From: Embleya sp045207655 | GTDB lineage: Bacteria; Actinomycetota; Actinomycetes; Streptomycetales; Streptomycetaceae | NCBI RefSeq assembly: GCF_045207655.1 | Contig: NZ_CP108785.1 | Span: forward strand, 1,984,001 to 2,048,000 | Direction of reading: 5' to 3' | DNA: 64,000 nt | Shown: positions 25,894 through 35,365 of the stretch, in pieces | How positions within the stretch are numbered: position 1 is the stretch's first letter | Layout of the letters: every line of letters begins with the position of its first letter | Made by a program: the position numbers and the translations under genes | The notes under the pieces: generated by a model | Database searches by the model: none | The model's input: the letters and a program-made list of their open reading frames with translations, nothing else | What the model was told of the DNA's origin: nothing

Positions 25894-26820
25894 CTACGCG
25901 GCCGGTTCGCCGAGGTCGGCCGCGTCGCCCGAATCGGCCAGTCGCTTCAACGCGCGCTCGACCGACGCGTGCCCTGCGGGCAACAACGGCAGCCGCACGT
26001 CCGCGGTGGGAATCCGGCCCTGCGCGTGCAACACGCCCTTGATCACGGTGGGATTGGGCTCGCCGAAGGCGGCGGCGGACAACCGCGCGAGCGCGTGACC
26101 CAGATCCCGCGCGCGGGCGAGGTCGCCGTCGCGCCACGCGGCGCACAGTTCCACGAATCGGTGGGTGGCCAGGTGCGCCGACGCGAGGATGCCGCCCGAC
26201 GCGCCCAACGCCAGCAGCGGTGACAGGAACAGGTCGTCGCCGGCCAGGATCGCGCAGTCCGGCGGAAGGTCGCCGAGCAGTTCCACCGCGTCCTGATCGA
26301 TGCCGCCCGGCGCGAACTTGACGCCGGCGACGCCCGGAAGCCGCCCCAACGCGCGCAGGTCGGCCGCGTCCAGCGACTGCCCGGTGCGATACGGAATGTG
26401 GTAGACGATCAGCGGTACGGGGCTGTTGTCGGCCAGGTGGGTGAAGTGCGCGATCACGCCGGCCGGCGAGGGGCGGGTGAAGTACGGGACGGGCACCAGT
26501 GCGGCGGCGGCCGTCGGCCACCGGGCGAGGTCCGCGAGAGCCGCCGCCGTGGCCCGGGTGTCGTTGCCGCCGGCGCCGATGGTCAGTACCGCGTCGTGTT
26601 CCGCGCAGACCCGGGCGCACACGTCGACGACCGCGATCCGCTCGTCGGCGTCGAGCGTGGCGGCCTCGGCGGTCGTGCCCAGGGCGACGATCCCCTCGGC
26701 GCCCGCCGCCAGCACGGCGTGGGCGAGCTCTTCGAGCGCGTCCCGCGCGACGGCTCCGTCGGCGGCGAACGGCGTGACGAGCGGTACGTGGACCCCGTGT
26801 CGGGGCGGCTGCTGGGTCAT
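25894..26820 (-). CDS. DapA-like class I aldolase (DHDPS/N-acetylneuraminate lyase family)
   Basis: TIM-barrel Schiff-base aldolase of about 308 residues. GTTAEAATL at residues 48-56 is the family pyruvate-binding motif, the catalytic Tyr lies in YHIPYRTG (about 137-145), and the Schiff-base Lys in GVKFAPG (about 164). It is divergent from a LysR regulator, with a perfect inverted repeat between them. True biosynthetic dapA normally sits with other housekeeping genes. This one is more likely a catabolic relative acting on a sugar acid, hydroxyproline product or other 2-keto acid; substrate unknown. Confidence 0.88.
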   Translation of the reverse strand: MTQQPPRHGVHVPLVTPFAADGAVARDALEELAHAVLAAGAEGIVALGTTAEAATLDADERIAVVDVCARVCAEHDAVLTIGAGGNDTRATAAALADLARWPTAAAALVPVPYFTRPSPAGVIAHFTHLADNSPVPLIVYHIPYRTGQSLDAADLRALGRLPGVAGVKFAPGGIDQDAVELLGDLPPDCAILAGDDLFLSPLLALGASGGILASAHLATHRFVELCAAWRDGDLARARDLGHALARLSAAAFGEPNPTVIKGVLHAQGRIPTADVRLPLLPAGHASVERALKRLADSGDAADLGEPAA

Positions 26821-26857
26821 ACCTTCGAGGGTGACCCGCGCGGATCCTTCAGGTCCA

Positions 26858-26873
26858 GTTCACATTCGTGAAC
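26858..26873. promoter_or_regulatory. Perfect inverted repeat, likely LysR box
   Basis: GTTCAC (26858-26863) and GTGAAC (26868-26873) flank ATTC in the 72-bp space between dapA-like and LysR genes. Its T-N12-A core TTCACATTCGTGAA resembles a LysR-type box, 20 bases before the LysR start. It probably mediates autoregulation and control of the divergent aldolase. Confidence 0.6.
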
Positions 26874-26892
26874 GTGAGCGTAAGCTGTACTG

Positions 26893-27840
26893 ATGCTCGA
26901 CGTCCGCCGCCTGCGCCTGCTGCGCGAACTGTCCCTGCGCGGCACGATCGCCGCGGTCGCCGAGGCGCTCGCCTTCACCCCGTCCGCGGTCTCCCAGCAA
27001 CTCGGCGTCCTCGAACGCGAAGCCGGGGTCCCGCTCCTGGAGCGCACGGGACGTCGGGTCACCCTCACCCCGGCCGGACACAACCTGGTCCGCCACACCG
27101 AGGCCGTCCTCGCGCACCTGGAACAGGCCTCGGCCGACCTGGCGAACACCCGCCGCGGCCTGGCGGGGCCGCTGCGGATCGGCACCTTCCCCAGCGCGAC
27201 CCGGACCATCGTCCTCGGTGCGCTGACCTGCCTCGGCCGACGGCATCCGGGCCTGGAGCCGATGGTGCTGGAGATCGACCCGGCCGAGGTCGCCGGCGCG
27301 CTGCGGGCGGGCGACCTGGACGTGGCGCTGATCCACGAGTACGACTTCGTACCGCCGGTGGACGAGGTCGGCCTGGCCGGTCTGCCGTTGTGCACCGAGC
27401 CGATGTACCTGGCCTCGACGTCACCCGCGCCGGACCGGACGGCCGACGCGTCGATGCTCGGTTCTTGGCGAAACTCGCCCTGGATCACCGCAACTTCGGG
27501 CACCTTGTGCCAGGCCATGACGATCCGCGCCTGTCAGGCCGCCGGCTTCACCCCACACGTGCGACACCAGGTGGACGACTTCGCCACGGTGCTGGCCCTG
27601 GTCGCGGCGGAGCAGGGCGTCGCCGTCGTACCGCACCTGGGCATCGTGGATCCGCCGCCCGAGGTGACCCTGACCAGGCTGCCGATCCACCGGCGCACCA
27701 CGATCGCCTTTCGCGGCGGCGCCGCCGAACACCCCGCGGTGCTCGCGGCGGCCGACGCGCTGCGCACGTGCGTTCCGGCGGAACTGGCCCCCGCACAGCA
27801 GGCTCCCCCGGCGCACTCGCCCGCCCCGCCGCAGGGGTGA
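26893..27840 (+). CDS. LysR family transcriptional regulator
   Basis: About 315 residues. The N-terminal winged HTH reads LDVRRLRLLRELSLRGTIAA then TPSAVSQQLGVLEREAGVPL, the LysR signature. The substrate-binding domain starts near residue 92 (PLRIGTFPSATRTIV) and ends with a proline-rich tail. It is divergent from the DapA-like aldolase and most likely controls it through the shared inverted repeat. The effector would be the aldolase substrate or product; not determined. Confidence 0.93.
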   Translation: MLDVRRLRLLRELSLRGTIAAVAEALAFTPSAVSQQLGVLEREAGVPLLERTGRRVTLTPAGHNLVRHTEAVLAHLEQASADLANTRRGLAGPLRIGTFPSATRTIVLGALTCLGRRHPGLEPMVLEIDPAEVAGALRAGDLDVALIHEYDFVPPVDEVGLAGLPLCTEPMYLASTSPAPDRTADASMLGSWRNSPWITATSGTLCQAMTIRACQAAGFTPHVRHQVDDFATVLALVAAEQGVAVVPHLGIVDPPPEVTLTRLPIHRRTTIAFRGGAAEHPAVLAAADALRTCVPAELAPAQQAPPAHSPAPPQG

Positions 27841-28027
27841 GATCCCCTGGGACCGGGCCTCGCGGGCGACGCCCCGGCGCGTGAGCCGGCGTGGGTCCGG
27901 GTGGGTCCGGACGGACGATCATGGCCGCCGTCCCGCGTGTCGCGGCCGGGGGCGCGGCGTCGCGCGGGCGACGCTGTCGGCGACGAGCGGTCTCGGCCGG
28001 ACGATCGCCGCGAGGAGGGTGGGCCAC

Positions 28028-29017
28028 ATGCTGGTGCTCGGATCCGCGCAGGTCGAGGCCCTGCTCGAGCCGGACGCGTTGATCGACGCGCTCGCCGCGG
28101 CGATGGCGGACCTCAGCACCGGCCGTGCCTCGGCGCCGGACCGGATCGCCGCCGTGGTTCCCGCTCGGGACGCCTTCCTGGCGGCCATGCCGGGACACGT
28201 TCCGTCCTCCGGGGCGCTGATGAGCAAACTGGTCTCGCTCTTCCCGCACAACGCCGGGACGCCGCTGCCGACCCACCAGGCGCTGATCGTGGTGTTCGAC
28301 CCGAAGACCGGTGAACCCACGGCGTTGCTGGACGGCACCGCCATCACGGCGGTGCGCACCGGCGCCTGTTCGGCGCTGTCGGCGCGGCTGTTGGCCCGCG
28401 AGGACGCGACGGTGCTGGCGATCCTGGGCACCGGGGTCCAGGCCCGCTCGCACGCCCGTGCGATGTGCCGGGTCCGGCCGATCCGGCGGATCCGGGTGGC
28501 CGGGCGCGATCGGGCGAGGGCGGCGGCGTTGGCCGACGAGTTGTCCGCCGAGTTGCCCGCCGAGGTACGCGGGGTGGCCGGCTACGCCGAGGCGGTCGAG
28601 GGCGCGGACATCGTCGCGGCGGTCACGAACGCCGTGGAACCCGTGGTCCGGCGCGCGTGGTTGGCGCCCGGGACACACGTCACGTCGGTGGGCTTCAACC
28701 CGGCCGGCCGTGAACTCGACGATGCCACCGTCGCCGAGGCGCTGGTGTGCGTCGAATCGCGGCACGCCGTGTTGGCGCCGTTCCCGGCGGGCAGCAACGA
28801 CCTGCTGATGCCGATCCGCGACGGCGTGATCACCGCCGAACACGTACACGCCGAACTGGGCGAACTGGTCGCCGGCAGCCGCCCGGGCCGCACCTCGCCG
28901 GAGCAGCTCACGCTGTACAAATCGGTCGGCGTGGCCGTACAGGACGCCGCCGCCGCGGCCCTGGTCGTCACCGCCGCCCGCGAGCAGTCGATCGGCCGGG
29001 AGATCTCGCTGCGGTAG
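28028..29017 (+). CDS. Ornithine cyclodeaminase / mu-crystallin family protein
   Basis: NAD(P)-dependent enzyme of about 329 residues. LSTGRASAPDRI (about 31-42) and LMSKLVSLFPHN (about 64-75) form the substrate region. The Rossmann motif is LGTGVQARSHARA (about 137-149), and the family's late SVGFNPAGRELDD is present. The Asp needed by true ornithine cyclodeaminases lies in this last motif. Family members also include ketimine, alanine and 2,3-diaminopropionate-synthesis dehydrogenases, so ornithine is not proven. ATG 28028 follows GAGGAGGG. It is 187 bases after the LysR gene, same strand. Confidence 0.88.
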   Translation: MLVLGSAQVEALLEPDALIDALAAAMADLSTGRASAPDRIAAVVPARDAFLAAMPGHVPSSGALMSKLVSLFPHNAGTPLPTHQALIVVFDPKTGEPTALLDGTAITAVRTGACSALSARLLAREDATVLAILGTGVQARSHARAMCRVRPIRRIRVAGRDRARAAALADELSAELPAEVRGVAGYAEAVEGADIVAAVTNAVEPVVRRAWLAPGTHVTSVGFNPAGRELDDATVAEALVCVESRHAVLAPFPAGSNDLLMPIRDGVITAEHVHAELGELVAGSRPGRTSPEQLTLYKSVGVAVQDAAAAALVVTAAREQSIGREISLR

Positions 29018-29239
29018 CGCCGCCGCCGTACTGCGCGGTGCGCGGACGCGTACGCCTGCTCGTGCTCGCGCTCGTCCGGCGCGTGGCCGGCTCCGTCGTG
29101 CCCGCGTGCCGTACGGCCCCGTTGGCGACTCCGGTGTGTCCGGGCCGGTGGGCGGTATGGCACGCTCCATCGGAGCAGGCGCGCCCTTCGCCGGTCTGTC
29201 GGCGGTCGCGCACGACCGAGACCGAGTGGTGGGGCACCG

Positions 29240-30250
29240 ATGAGCGACGGCACGCGGATCATCCGTTGGGGAATCCTGGCCACCGGCGGCATCGCCGCCG
29301 AATTCACCGCCGCGCTGCGCGGCCTGCCGAACACCGAGGTGGTCGCGGTCGGTTCACGCCGCCCCGAGTCCGCGAAGGCGTTCGCCGAGCGCCACGACAT
29401 CCTGCGGGCCCACGGCAGTTGGGCCGAGTTGGCCGCGGACGACGAGGTGGACGTCGTCTACGTGGCCACGCCGCACTCCGCGCACCGCGCGGCGGCCGGC
29501 CTGTGTCTGGAGGCGGGCCGGGCCGTGCTGTGCGAGAAGGCGTTCACACTCGACTCCCGCCAGGCCCGCGAACTGGTGGATCTGGCCCGCGACCGCGGGT
29601 TGTTCCTGATGGAGGCGATGTGGACGTACTGCCACCCGCTGATCCGCCGGCTGCGCGAGGTGATCGCCGACGGCGTGATCGGCGAGGTGCGGGGCGTCTC
29701 GGCGGCGTTCGGGATCGCCGGGGACTTCCCGCCGGAGCACCGGCTGCGCGACCCGGCGCAGGGTGGCGGCGCGCTGCTCGACCTCGGCGTCTACCCGGTG
29801 TCCTTCGCCCAGTTGCTGCTGGGTGAGCCGGACGCGATCCGGGCCTGGGCGCACCTGACCCCCGAGGGCGTGGACGACAACACGGGCATCGTCCTCGGCT
29901 GGGACGGCGGCGCCGTGGCCACACTCGGGTGCACGTTCACCGCCGATACCGACGCGCCCGCGACGATCACCGGCACCAGGGGTCGGATCGAGTTCGCCGA
30001 CGGCTTCTTCTACCCGGACCGCTTCGTCATCCACCGCCGGGGCCACGAACCGCAACCGGTCCTGCTCGCCGACGTCACCGACGACCTCGAACGCGGCACG
30101 ATGCGGCACGAGGCCGCCGAGGTGATGCGGTGCCTGCGCGCCGGCGAGACCGAATCCCCGCTCGTACCCCTGGACGGCACTCTCGCGGTCATGCGCACAC
30201 TGGACGCCGTGCGCGAACGCATCGGTGTCGTCTACCCGGGAGTGGCCTGA
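29240..30250 (+). CDS. Gfo/Idh/MocA family oxidoreductase
   Basis: Two-domain NAD(P)-dependent dehydrogenase of 336 residues. The Rossmann part reads RWGILATGGIAAEF (9-22) and VVYVATPHSAHRA. The hinge motif is CEKAF where most members have CEKP, giving the catalytic-site Lys. The C-terminal alpha/beta domain contains GGGALLDLGVYPVSFAQ, in which the conserved D and H/Y residues sit. Relatives oxidise sugars, inositols or trans-1,2-dihydrodiols; the substrate is not evident. It is separated by 222 bases from the upstream cyclodeaminase-like gene. Confidence 0.9.
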   Translation: MSDGTRIIRWGILATGGIAAEFTAALRGLPNTEVVAVGSRRPESAKAFAERHDILRAHGSWAELAADDEVDVVYVATPHSAHRAAAGLCLEAGRAVLCEKAFTLDSRQARELVDLARDRGLFLMEAMWTYCHPLIRRLREVIADGVIGEVRGVSAAFGIAGDFPPEHRLRDPAQGGGALLDLGVYPVSFAQLLLGEPDAIRAWAHLTPEGVDDNTGIVLGWDGGAVATLGCTFTADTDAPATITGTRGRIEFADGFFYPDRFVIHRRGHEPQPVLLADVTDDLERGTMRHEAAEVMRCLRAGETESPLVPLDGTLAVMRTLDAVRERIGVVYPGVA

Positions 30251-30367
30251 CCGGTGTGCTTCGCCCGGTGTTCGTGCCGTGTTCAGGCGTCGGTCGTCGG
30301 TGTGCCGAAACCTTCGATGGGAGGGCGTGTGCGCTGCCCGACCCACTGAGACAAAGGACTGGCTACC

Positions 30368-31768
30368 TTGCGAACGCATTGGCGTGGAAGAGTCCGACTC
30401 GTCGCCGTCGCCCTGTCCGTCGTGGCCCTCGGATTGTCCGGTTCGCCGGCATCGGCCCAGGCGCAACCCACCGTACGCGTCAACGAGATCGAGTCGAGCG
30501 GCGGCACGCCGGGCGACTGGGTCGAGGTGGTCAACACCGGCTCGACGACCGCCGACCTGTCCGGCTGGATCGTCAAGGACAACGACGGTTCGCACTCGCA
30601 CAAGATCGCGGCCGGCACCTCACTGGCTCCGGGCGGCTACCTCGCGGTGGACGTCGAGTCGTCCTTCGGGCTGGGCGCTTCCGACTCGGCCCGGCTGTAC
30701 CGGGCGAACGGCTCCACGCTGGTGGACTCCTACACCTGGACCACGCACGCCACCACCACGTACGGCCGTTGTGCCGACGGGACCGGCGCGTTCCGCACCA
30801 CCGTCGCGCCGACCAAGGGCGCGCCGAACGCGTGCGGCGGGCAACCCTCCACGGGCGCCTGGCCGGGCGGTACGGCGGTCACCGTCGCCGACGGTTCGAA
30901 CGTGTTCGGCGACAACCTCAGCGGCCTGTCCTTCCAGGGCACAGGCGTGTTGTGGGCGGTGCGCAACGGCCCGGGCACGCTGTACCGCCTGGTGCCGGAC
31001 GGGACGACGTGGCGCCCCGACCCGACCGGCGGCTGGGGTTCGGGCAAGTCGTTGCGCTACCGCGACGGCGGCGGCGACCCGGACGCCGAAGGTGTGGTCG
31101 CCACGCCCGACGGGGTGTTCGTCGCCACCGAGCGCGACAACGACAACAGTGGTGTCGCCCTGCCGAAGATCCTGCGCTTCGACACCTCGGGCACGGCCGG
31201 TTCGCTGAACGCGACCGCGGAGTGGAACCTCACCGCCGATCTGCCCGCCGTGGCCGCCAACAGCGGCCTGGAGGGCATCTCCTGGATCCCGGACACGTTC
31301 CTCACCGCGCACGGCCTGCGCGACGAACGCACGGGGGCGGCCTACAACCCCGCGGGCTATCCCAACCACGGCGGCGGCCTGTTCTTCGCCGGTCTCGAGG
31401 CCAATGGCACGGTGTACGCCTACGCGCTCGATCAGGCGGGCGGCGGGTACACCCGGATCGCCACCGTCACGAGCGGCTTCCCGGCGGTGATGGATCTCGA
31501 ATTCGAGCCGGAGACCGGGCACTTGTGGGCGGCCTGCGACGACACGTGCCAGGGCCGCACCGCGACGCTCGACCTCGACGCACAGGGCCGGTTCACCGTC
31601 ACCGCACGCTTCGACCGCCCGAGCGGGATGCCGGACTACAACAACGAGGGCTTCGCCATCGCACCGCAGGCGGCCTGCGTCGCGGGCCGCAAGCCGGTGG
31701 TGTGGGCCGACGACGGCAACGATGGCGGGCACGCCCTGCGCGCCGGCACGCTGCCCTGCGCCACGTAG
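30368..31768 (+). CDS. Secreted lamin-tail-domain protein with propeller-like C-terminus
   Basis: Exported protein of 466 residues starting at TTG with AAAGGA upstream. The signal peptide (residues 1-32) ends at ASAQAQ. A lamin-tail domain follows (about 34-135: VRVNEIESSGG, WVEVVNTGSTTADLSGWIVKD), common in bacterial extracellular enzymes. The remaining 320 residues contain repeated strands with Asp/Gly turns (GVFVATERDNDN, HLWAACDDTC), suggesting a beta-propeller of the SdiA-regulated or esterase-like-phytase type. Catalysis cannot be assigned. A perfect 12-bp hairpin follows the gene. Confidence 0.8.
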   Translation: MRTHWRGRVRLVAVALSVVALGLSGSPASAQAQPTVRVNEIESSGGTPGDWVEVVNTGSTTADLSGWIVKDNDGSHSHKIAAGTSLAPGGYLAVDVESSFGLGASDSARLYRANGSTLVDSYTWTTHATTTYGRCADGTGAFRTTVAPTKGAPNACGGQPSTGAWPGGTAVTVADGSNVFGDNLSGLSFQGTGVLWAVRNGPGTLYRLVPDGTTWRPDPTGGWGSGKSLRYRDGGGDPDAEGVVATPDGVFVATERDNDNSGVALPKILRFDTSGTAGSLNATAEWNLTADLPAVAANSGLEGISWIPDTFLTAHGLRDERTGAAYNPAGYPNHGGGLFFAGLEANGTVYAYALDQAGGGYTRIATVTSGFPAVMDLEFEPETGHLWAACDDTCQGRTATLDLDAQGRFTVTARFDRPSGMPDYNNEGFAIAPQAACVAGRKPVVWADDGNDGGHALRAGTLPCAT

Positions 31769-31791
31769 GCGGCGCACGCCCACCGACCCGC

Positions 31792-31819
31792 GGCGGGACG
31801 GGCACTCGCCCGTCCCGCC
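31792..31819. terminator. Perfect hairpin between convergent genes
   Basis: GGCGGGACGGGC (31792-31803) and GCCCGTCCCGCC (31808-31819) form a perfect 12-bp stem with an ACTC loop. The hairpin lies between the stops of the lamin-tail gene and the DUF4287 gene, so it likely terminates both. Confidence 0.85.
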
Positions 31820-31839
31820 ATCCGCCCGCCCGGTGCGCC

Positions 31840-32052
31840 CTAACGGGCGAGGTCCTCGGTGAGGGTGTGCTTGACCAGGGCGTTCGCGTGGCCGTGTCCG
31901 ATGCCGTACTCGGCCTTGAGCCAGCTGACCAGTTCCATGTGCTTGGTCAGCGGCGAGGACCGGATCAGGTCCTGCCAGTCCGCGATCATGCGGCCGTACT
32001 TCTTCTCGATCGACGGAAAGTAGCTTGCGGGGCCGTTCGGGGTCTCGCTCAT
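31840..32052 (-). CDS. DUF4287 domain protein
   Basis: Small soluble protein of 70 residues. It consists almost only of a DUF4287 domain: SYFPSIEKKYGRMIADWQDL, then MELVSWLKAEYGIGHGHANALVKH. The family is widespread in actinobacteria, sometimes fused to DUF5655; its function is unknown. It is 40 bases downstream of the sensor kinase gene end region on the opposite side of that operon's stop, so shared transcription is uncertain. Confidence 0.88.
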   Translation of the reverse strand: MSETPNGPASYFPSIEKKYGRMIADWQDLIRSSPLTKHMELVSWLKAEYGIGHGHANALVKHTLTEDLAR

Positions 32053-32092
32053 TTTCCCGGTGTCCTCTCGGCGCGTGCGGCGGATGGTGTTG

Positions 32093-33358
32093 TCAGGGGT
32101 ATCGACCGCCGTGCACCCGCGAACTCATCGACCTCGGGAAGAGATCCGGGTCACATGCCCCGTCGCCTGCCCCGTCGCCCGTTCGTGCCGGCGGGCTCGG
32201 CGCCGGGGGCGAGGTGGGGAACCGGGTGGTGATGTCCAGGCCGCCGGTCGGGCGGGCGGTCGTGGTGATCTCGCCCCGGTGGGCGGTGACGATCGCGCGG
32301 ACGATGGACAGGCCCAGTCCCGCGCCGCCGTCGGCACGGGTGCGCACACCCTCGCCGCGCACGAACGGCTCCAGCAGCCCGTCCGCGTCCTCGGCGGCGA
32401 CGAGCGCGCCGGAGTTGTCGACGCGCAGGAACGCCCGGGCGTCCTCGCTGCCCGTGGTCACCGCGATGTGGCCGCCGGGCCGGTTGTAGCGGACCGCGTT
32501 GTCGAGCAGGTTGCCGACCATGCGCTCGATCAGGATCGGATCGCCGCCGAGCGCGGCGGGCCGCAGGTCGGTACGCAGTTCGACGCCCCGGGCGGCGGCC
32601 TCGTCCGCGGCACCCGCCACCAGGGCCGTCACGACCTCCGCGAGGTCCACCGCACGGTGCGTGTCCGGGCGTATCCGGCCGCGGGCCAGGGCCAGCAGGC
32701 CGTCCAGGGTCCGCCGGCTGTGTTCGATCGCGGTCCTGACGTCCTCGGCCATGGTCAGCAGTTCGTCCCGGTCCGGCTCGCCGTCCAGGGTCACCTCGAT
32801 CGCGGTGCGCATGGTGGTCAGCGGGGTGCGCAGTTCGTGGGCGGCGTTCGCGGTGAACATGCGTTGGCCGGCCAGCGCCCGGTCGCGTTCCGCGATGCCG
32901 GCCTGGATGCGGTCCAGCATGCCGTTGACGGTGTCGGCCAGTTCGGCGAGTTCGTCCGCCGGTGTGCTCACCGGCATGCGCTCCGAGAGGTTCTCCGCCG
33001 ACAACCGGCGGGCGGTGGCCGAGATCGCGCGGATCGGCCGCAGTACCCGCCCCGCCACCAGCCAACCCAGCACGGCGGCGAGCACGACCACCAGGATGAG
33101 CGCGATCGCGGCCTGGGTCAGCAGCTCGGACAGCGTCGTGGCGCGCACCCGATCCGCGAGCTCCTCCGGCCTCGGCAGGCCCGTCGGCGGAGGCCCCGGG
33201 GCGCCGGGCGACTCGGTCCTGATGTCGATCGCGATCCGATGCCGCATGCTCCGCCGCACCAGCGCGTAGGTCAGCGCGGTCAATGCCACTCCCGCGGCCA
33301 ACACGAGCGCGGTGTACAGGATCGCCAACCGGCCGCGCGCGCTCAATCGCACGGCCAC
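32093..33358 (-). CDS. OmpR-type sensor histidine kinase with HAMP domain
   Basis: About 421 residues. Two membrane helices (about 10-32 and 80-103) bracket a short extracellular loop. The HAMP linker follows (GRVLRPIRAISATARRL), then the HisKA domain with phospho-His in ANAAHELRTPLTTM, and the ATPase with GNLLDNAVRYN, GGAGLGLSIV. GTG 33358 starts the gene 16 bases inside the response-regulator 3' end, so the pair is coupled. The sensor loop is too small to name a signal. The operon is divergent from the serine hydrolase pair. Confidence 0.93.
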   Translation of the reverse strand: MAVRLSARGRLAILYTALVLAAGVALTALTYALVRRSMRHRIAIDIRTESPGAPGPPPTGLPRPEELADRVRATTLSELLTQAAIALILVVVLAAVLGWLVAGRVLRPIRAISATARRLSAENLSERMPVSTPADELAELADTVNGMLDRIQAGIAERDRALAGQRMFTANAAHELRTPLTTMRTAIEVTLDGEPDRDELLTMAEDVRTAIEHSRRTLDGLLALARGRIRPDTHRAVDLAEVVTALVAGAADEAAARGVELRTDLRPAALGGDPILIERMVGNLLDNAVRYNRPGGHIAVTTGSEDARAFLRVDNSGALVAAEDADGLLEPFVRGEGVRTRADGGAGLGLSIVRAIVTAHRGEITTTARPTGGLDITTRFPTSPPAPSPPARTGDGAGDGACDPDLFPRSMSSRVHGGRYP

Positions 33359-34014
33359 GGTCCGCCGATCCGATACCCGGCGCCGGTCGCGGTCTCGATC
33401 AGCGGCGGATCGCCCAGCTTGCGGCGCAGCGTGCCCACGGTGATCCGGATCGCGTTGGTGAAGGGATCGGCGTGCTCGTCCCACACCTTCTCCAGCAGCG
33501 TCTCCGCGCTGACCAGGTCACCGCCCGCCGCGAGCAGTTGGGCCAGGACACCGAACTCCTTCGGCGTCAGCGACAGCAGCCGGCCGGCCCGCTCGACGGT
33601 GCGCCGGGCCGGGTCCAGCGTCACGTCGGCGGCGCGCAGGATCGGCGGTCGGGCCGGCGCGCTGCGGCGTGCCAGGGCGTGTACCCGGGCGATCAGCTCG
33701 GAGAACGCGAACGGCTTGCCCAGGTAGTCGTCGGCACCGAGGGTGAGCCCGTCGACGCGGTCCTCGACCGCGCCGGATGCGGTCAGCATCAGAATGCGCG
33801 ACGTGCCCCGTTCGGCCATCCGTCGGCACACCGTGTCGCCGTGCACCACCGGCAGGTCCCGATCCAGCACCACCACGTCGTAGGGCGTGGACTCGCCCCT
33901 GTCCAAGGCGCTTTGGCCGTCACCGGCGACGTCGACGGCGAATCCGTGTTTGCGCAATCCGGCGGCGATGTAGCCGGCCAGCGGTTGTTCGTCCTCAACC
34001 AGCAGCACTCGCAT
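33343..34014 (-). CDS. OmpR/PhoB-type response regulator
   Basis: About 223 residues. The receiver has EDE near residue 8, phosphoacceptor Asp in VVVLDRDLPVVHG (about 51), and Lys in LGKPF (about 103). The winged-helix effector domain reads LSLTPKEFGVLAQLL and AIRITVGTLRRKLGDPP with the final GAGYRIG. ATG 34014 is chosen as the start since MRVLLVEDEQPL is the normal N-terminus. It is divergent from the first Tat-exported serine hydrolase, with 85 bases between, so it may regulate those genes. Confidence 0.94.
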   Translation of the reverse strand: MRVLLVEDEQPLAGYIAAGLRKHGFAVDVAGDGQSALDRGESTPYDVVVLDRDLPVVHGDTVCRRMAERGTSRILMLTASGAVEDRVDGLTLGADDYLGKPFAFSELIARVHALARRSAPARPPILRAADVTLDPARRTVERAGRLLSLTPKEFGVLAQLLAAGGDLVSAETLLEKVWDEHADPFTNAIRITVGTLRRKLGDPPLIETATGAGYRIGGPWPCD

Positions 34015-34099
34015 GCGCGCAGCATGCCGGCCGGCACATATGGATCCCGTATGGCCGGACGATCGGCCACCCATCGGCCCGCGCCGATAGACAACGGTC

Positions 34100-35323
34100 A
34101 TGGCCCACGACACCCCCTCGACCTCCGCCCGATCGACGGTACGACCGTCCCGACGCTCGATCATCGGCCTGCTCGCGGCGGTTCCGCTCGCCGGCGCGGG
34201 CATCCTCGTGGCGTCCGAGGACGCCGACGCCAAGGCCGACGCCGACGCCCGTCCGGACGGATCCGGCATCCCGAAGGACCTGCGCCCCGGCGGCGCGTAC
34301 GACCGGCTGATCACCCGACTGGCCGCCGAGGACCGGTTCTCCGGCACGGTGCTGCTGGCCCGCCGGGGGCGGCCGGTCCTGGCCCGGTCGCACGGCATGG
34401 CCGACCGGGTCCGCGCCATCCGCAACGGGCCGGACACCGTGTTCGGCCTCGCCTCGATCAGCAAACCCTTCACCGGCCTGGCGATCGCCGGGCTCGCCCA
34501 CCAGGGCAAGGTCGCGTTCCAGGCGACCGTGGGGGCCTATCTCGACGGCTTTCCCGCCGAGATCGCCGACCATGTGACGATCCATCAACTGCTCACCCAC
34601 ACCTCCGGCGTCGGCCGACCCCCACTGGGCAGCGGCGGCCCGCCCGCCGACTGGGACAGCTTCGACAAGGTGCTGGAGGGCACGCTCGCCGCCGTCCGCA
34701 CGACACCGCTGCGGTTCGCGCCCGGCACCCGGTACGAGTACACCAACGACGAGTACTGGGTGCTGGGGGCCATCGTGGCCAAGGTCTCCGGCATGTCGTA
34801 CGTCGACCACATCCGGCGCCACGTCTTCGAACCGGCCGGCATGACCCGCGCCGCCTTCCACGGCAAGCCCGACCTGCCATCCGTCGCCGACCTCGCCCAC
34901 CCGTACTGGACGCAACCCTCCGGCCCCCGCGTCGACGCCTCGACGAGCCCGTTCTTTCCGTATACCAACGGCCCCGCGGGCGGCGCCTACGCGACCGCGC
35001 CCGACCTGCTCCGCTTCGCGCGCGCCCTGACGGCGGGCCGCCTCCTGTCCCCGGCGTTCACCGACCTGGTCACCACCGGGAAGGTCGCGCTGACCCCCGC
35101 GCAGCGGCCCGGCCCGCCGACCCAGGATCGTTTCTACGCCTATGGATTCGAAGACCTGATGGTCAACGGACAACGCATCTACGGGCATTCGGGCGGTGGA
35201 CCCGGCATGGCGAATCAACTGGACGTCTTCCCGGACCTGGACTGGGTGTCGATCGTGCTCGGCAACTACGACGATCGGATCGATCCCATCGTCGAGTTGG
35301 GGCGAAAGCTGATCACGGCGTAG
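34100..35323 (+). CDS. Tat-exported serine hydrolase, class C beta-lactamase fold
   Basis: Exported protein of 407 residues. The signal has twin arginines (PSRRSIIGLLAAVPLAGAG). The active-site set of the beta-lactamase/DD-peptidase clan is present: SISK (Ser-x-x-Lys, about 116-119), YTN (Tyr-x-Asn, about 213-215) and the third motif HSGGGPG (about 371-377). Relatives include D-alanyl carboxypeptidases, esterases and EstB-like enzymes; antibiotic hydrolysis is not implied. A close paralogue follows directly. Divergent promoter with a two-component system suggests envelope-linked control. Confidence 0.9.
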   Translation: MAHDTPSTSARSTVRPSRRSIIGLLAAVPLAGAGILVASEDADAKADADARPDGSGIPKDLRPGGAYDRLITRLAAEDRFSGTVLLARRGRPVLARSHGMADRVRAIRNGPDTVFGLASISKPFTGLAIAGLAHQGKVAFQATVGAYLDGFPAEIADHVTIHQLLTHTSGVGRPPLGSGGPPADWDSFDKVLEGTLAAVRTTPLRFAPGTRYEYTNDEYWVLGAIVAKVSGMSYVDHIRRHVFEPAGMTRAAFHGKPDLPSVADLAHPYWTQPSGPRVDASTSPFFPYTNGPAGGAYATAPDLLRFARALTAGRLLSPAFTDLVTTGKVALTPAQRPGPPTQDRFYAYGFEDLMVNGQRIYGHSGGGPGMANQLDVFPDLDWVSIVLGNYDDRIDPIVELGRKLITA

Positions 35324-35365
35324 TCGGCGGTGCTGCCGCCGGCCGCTCGCCCGCTGCCGCATTGC

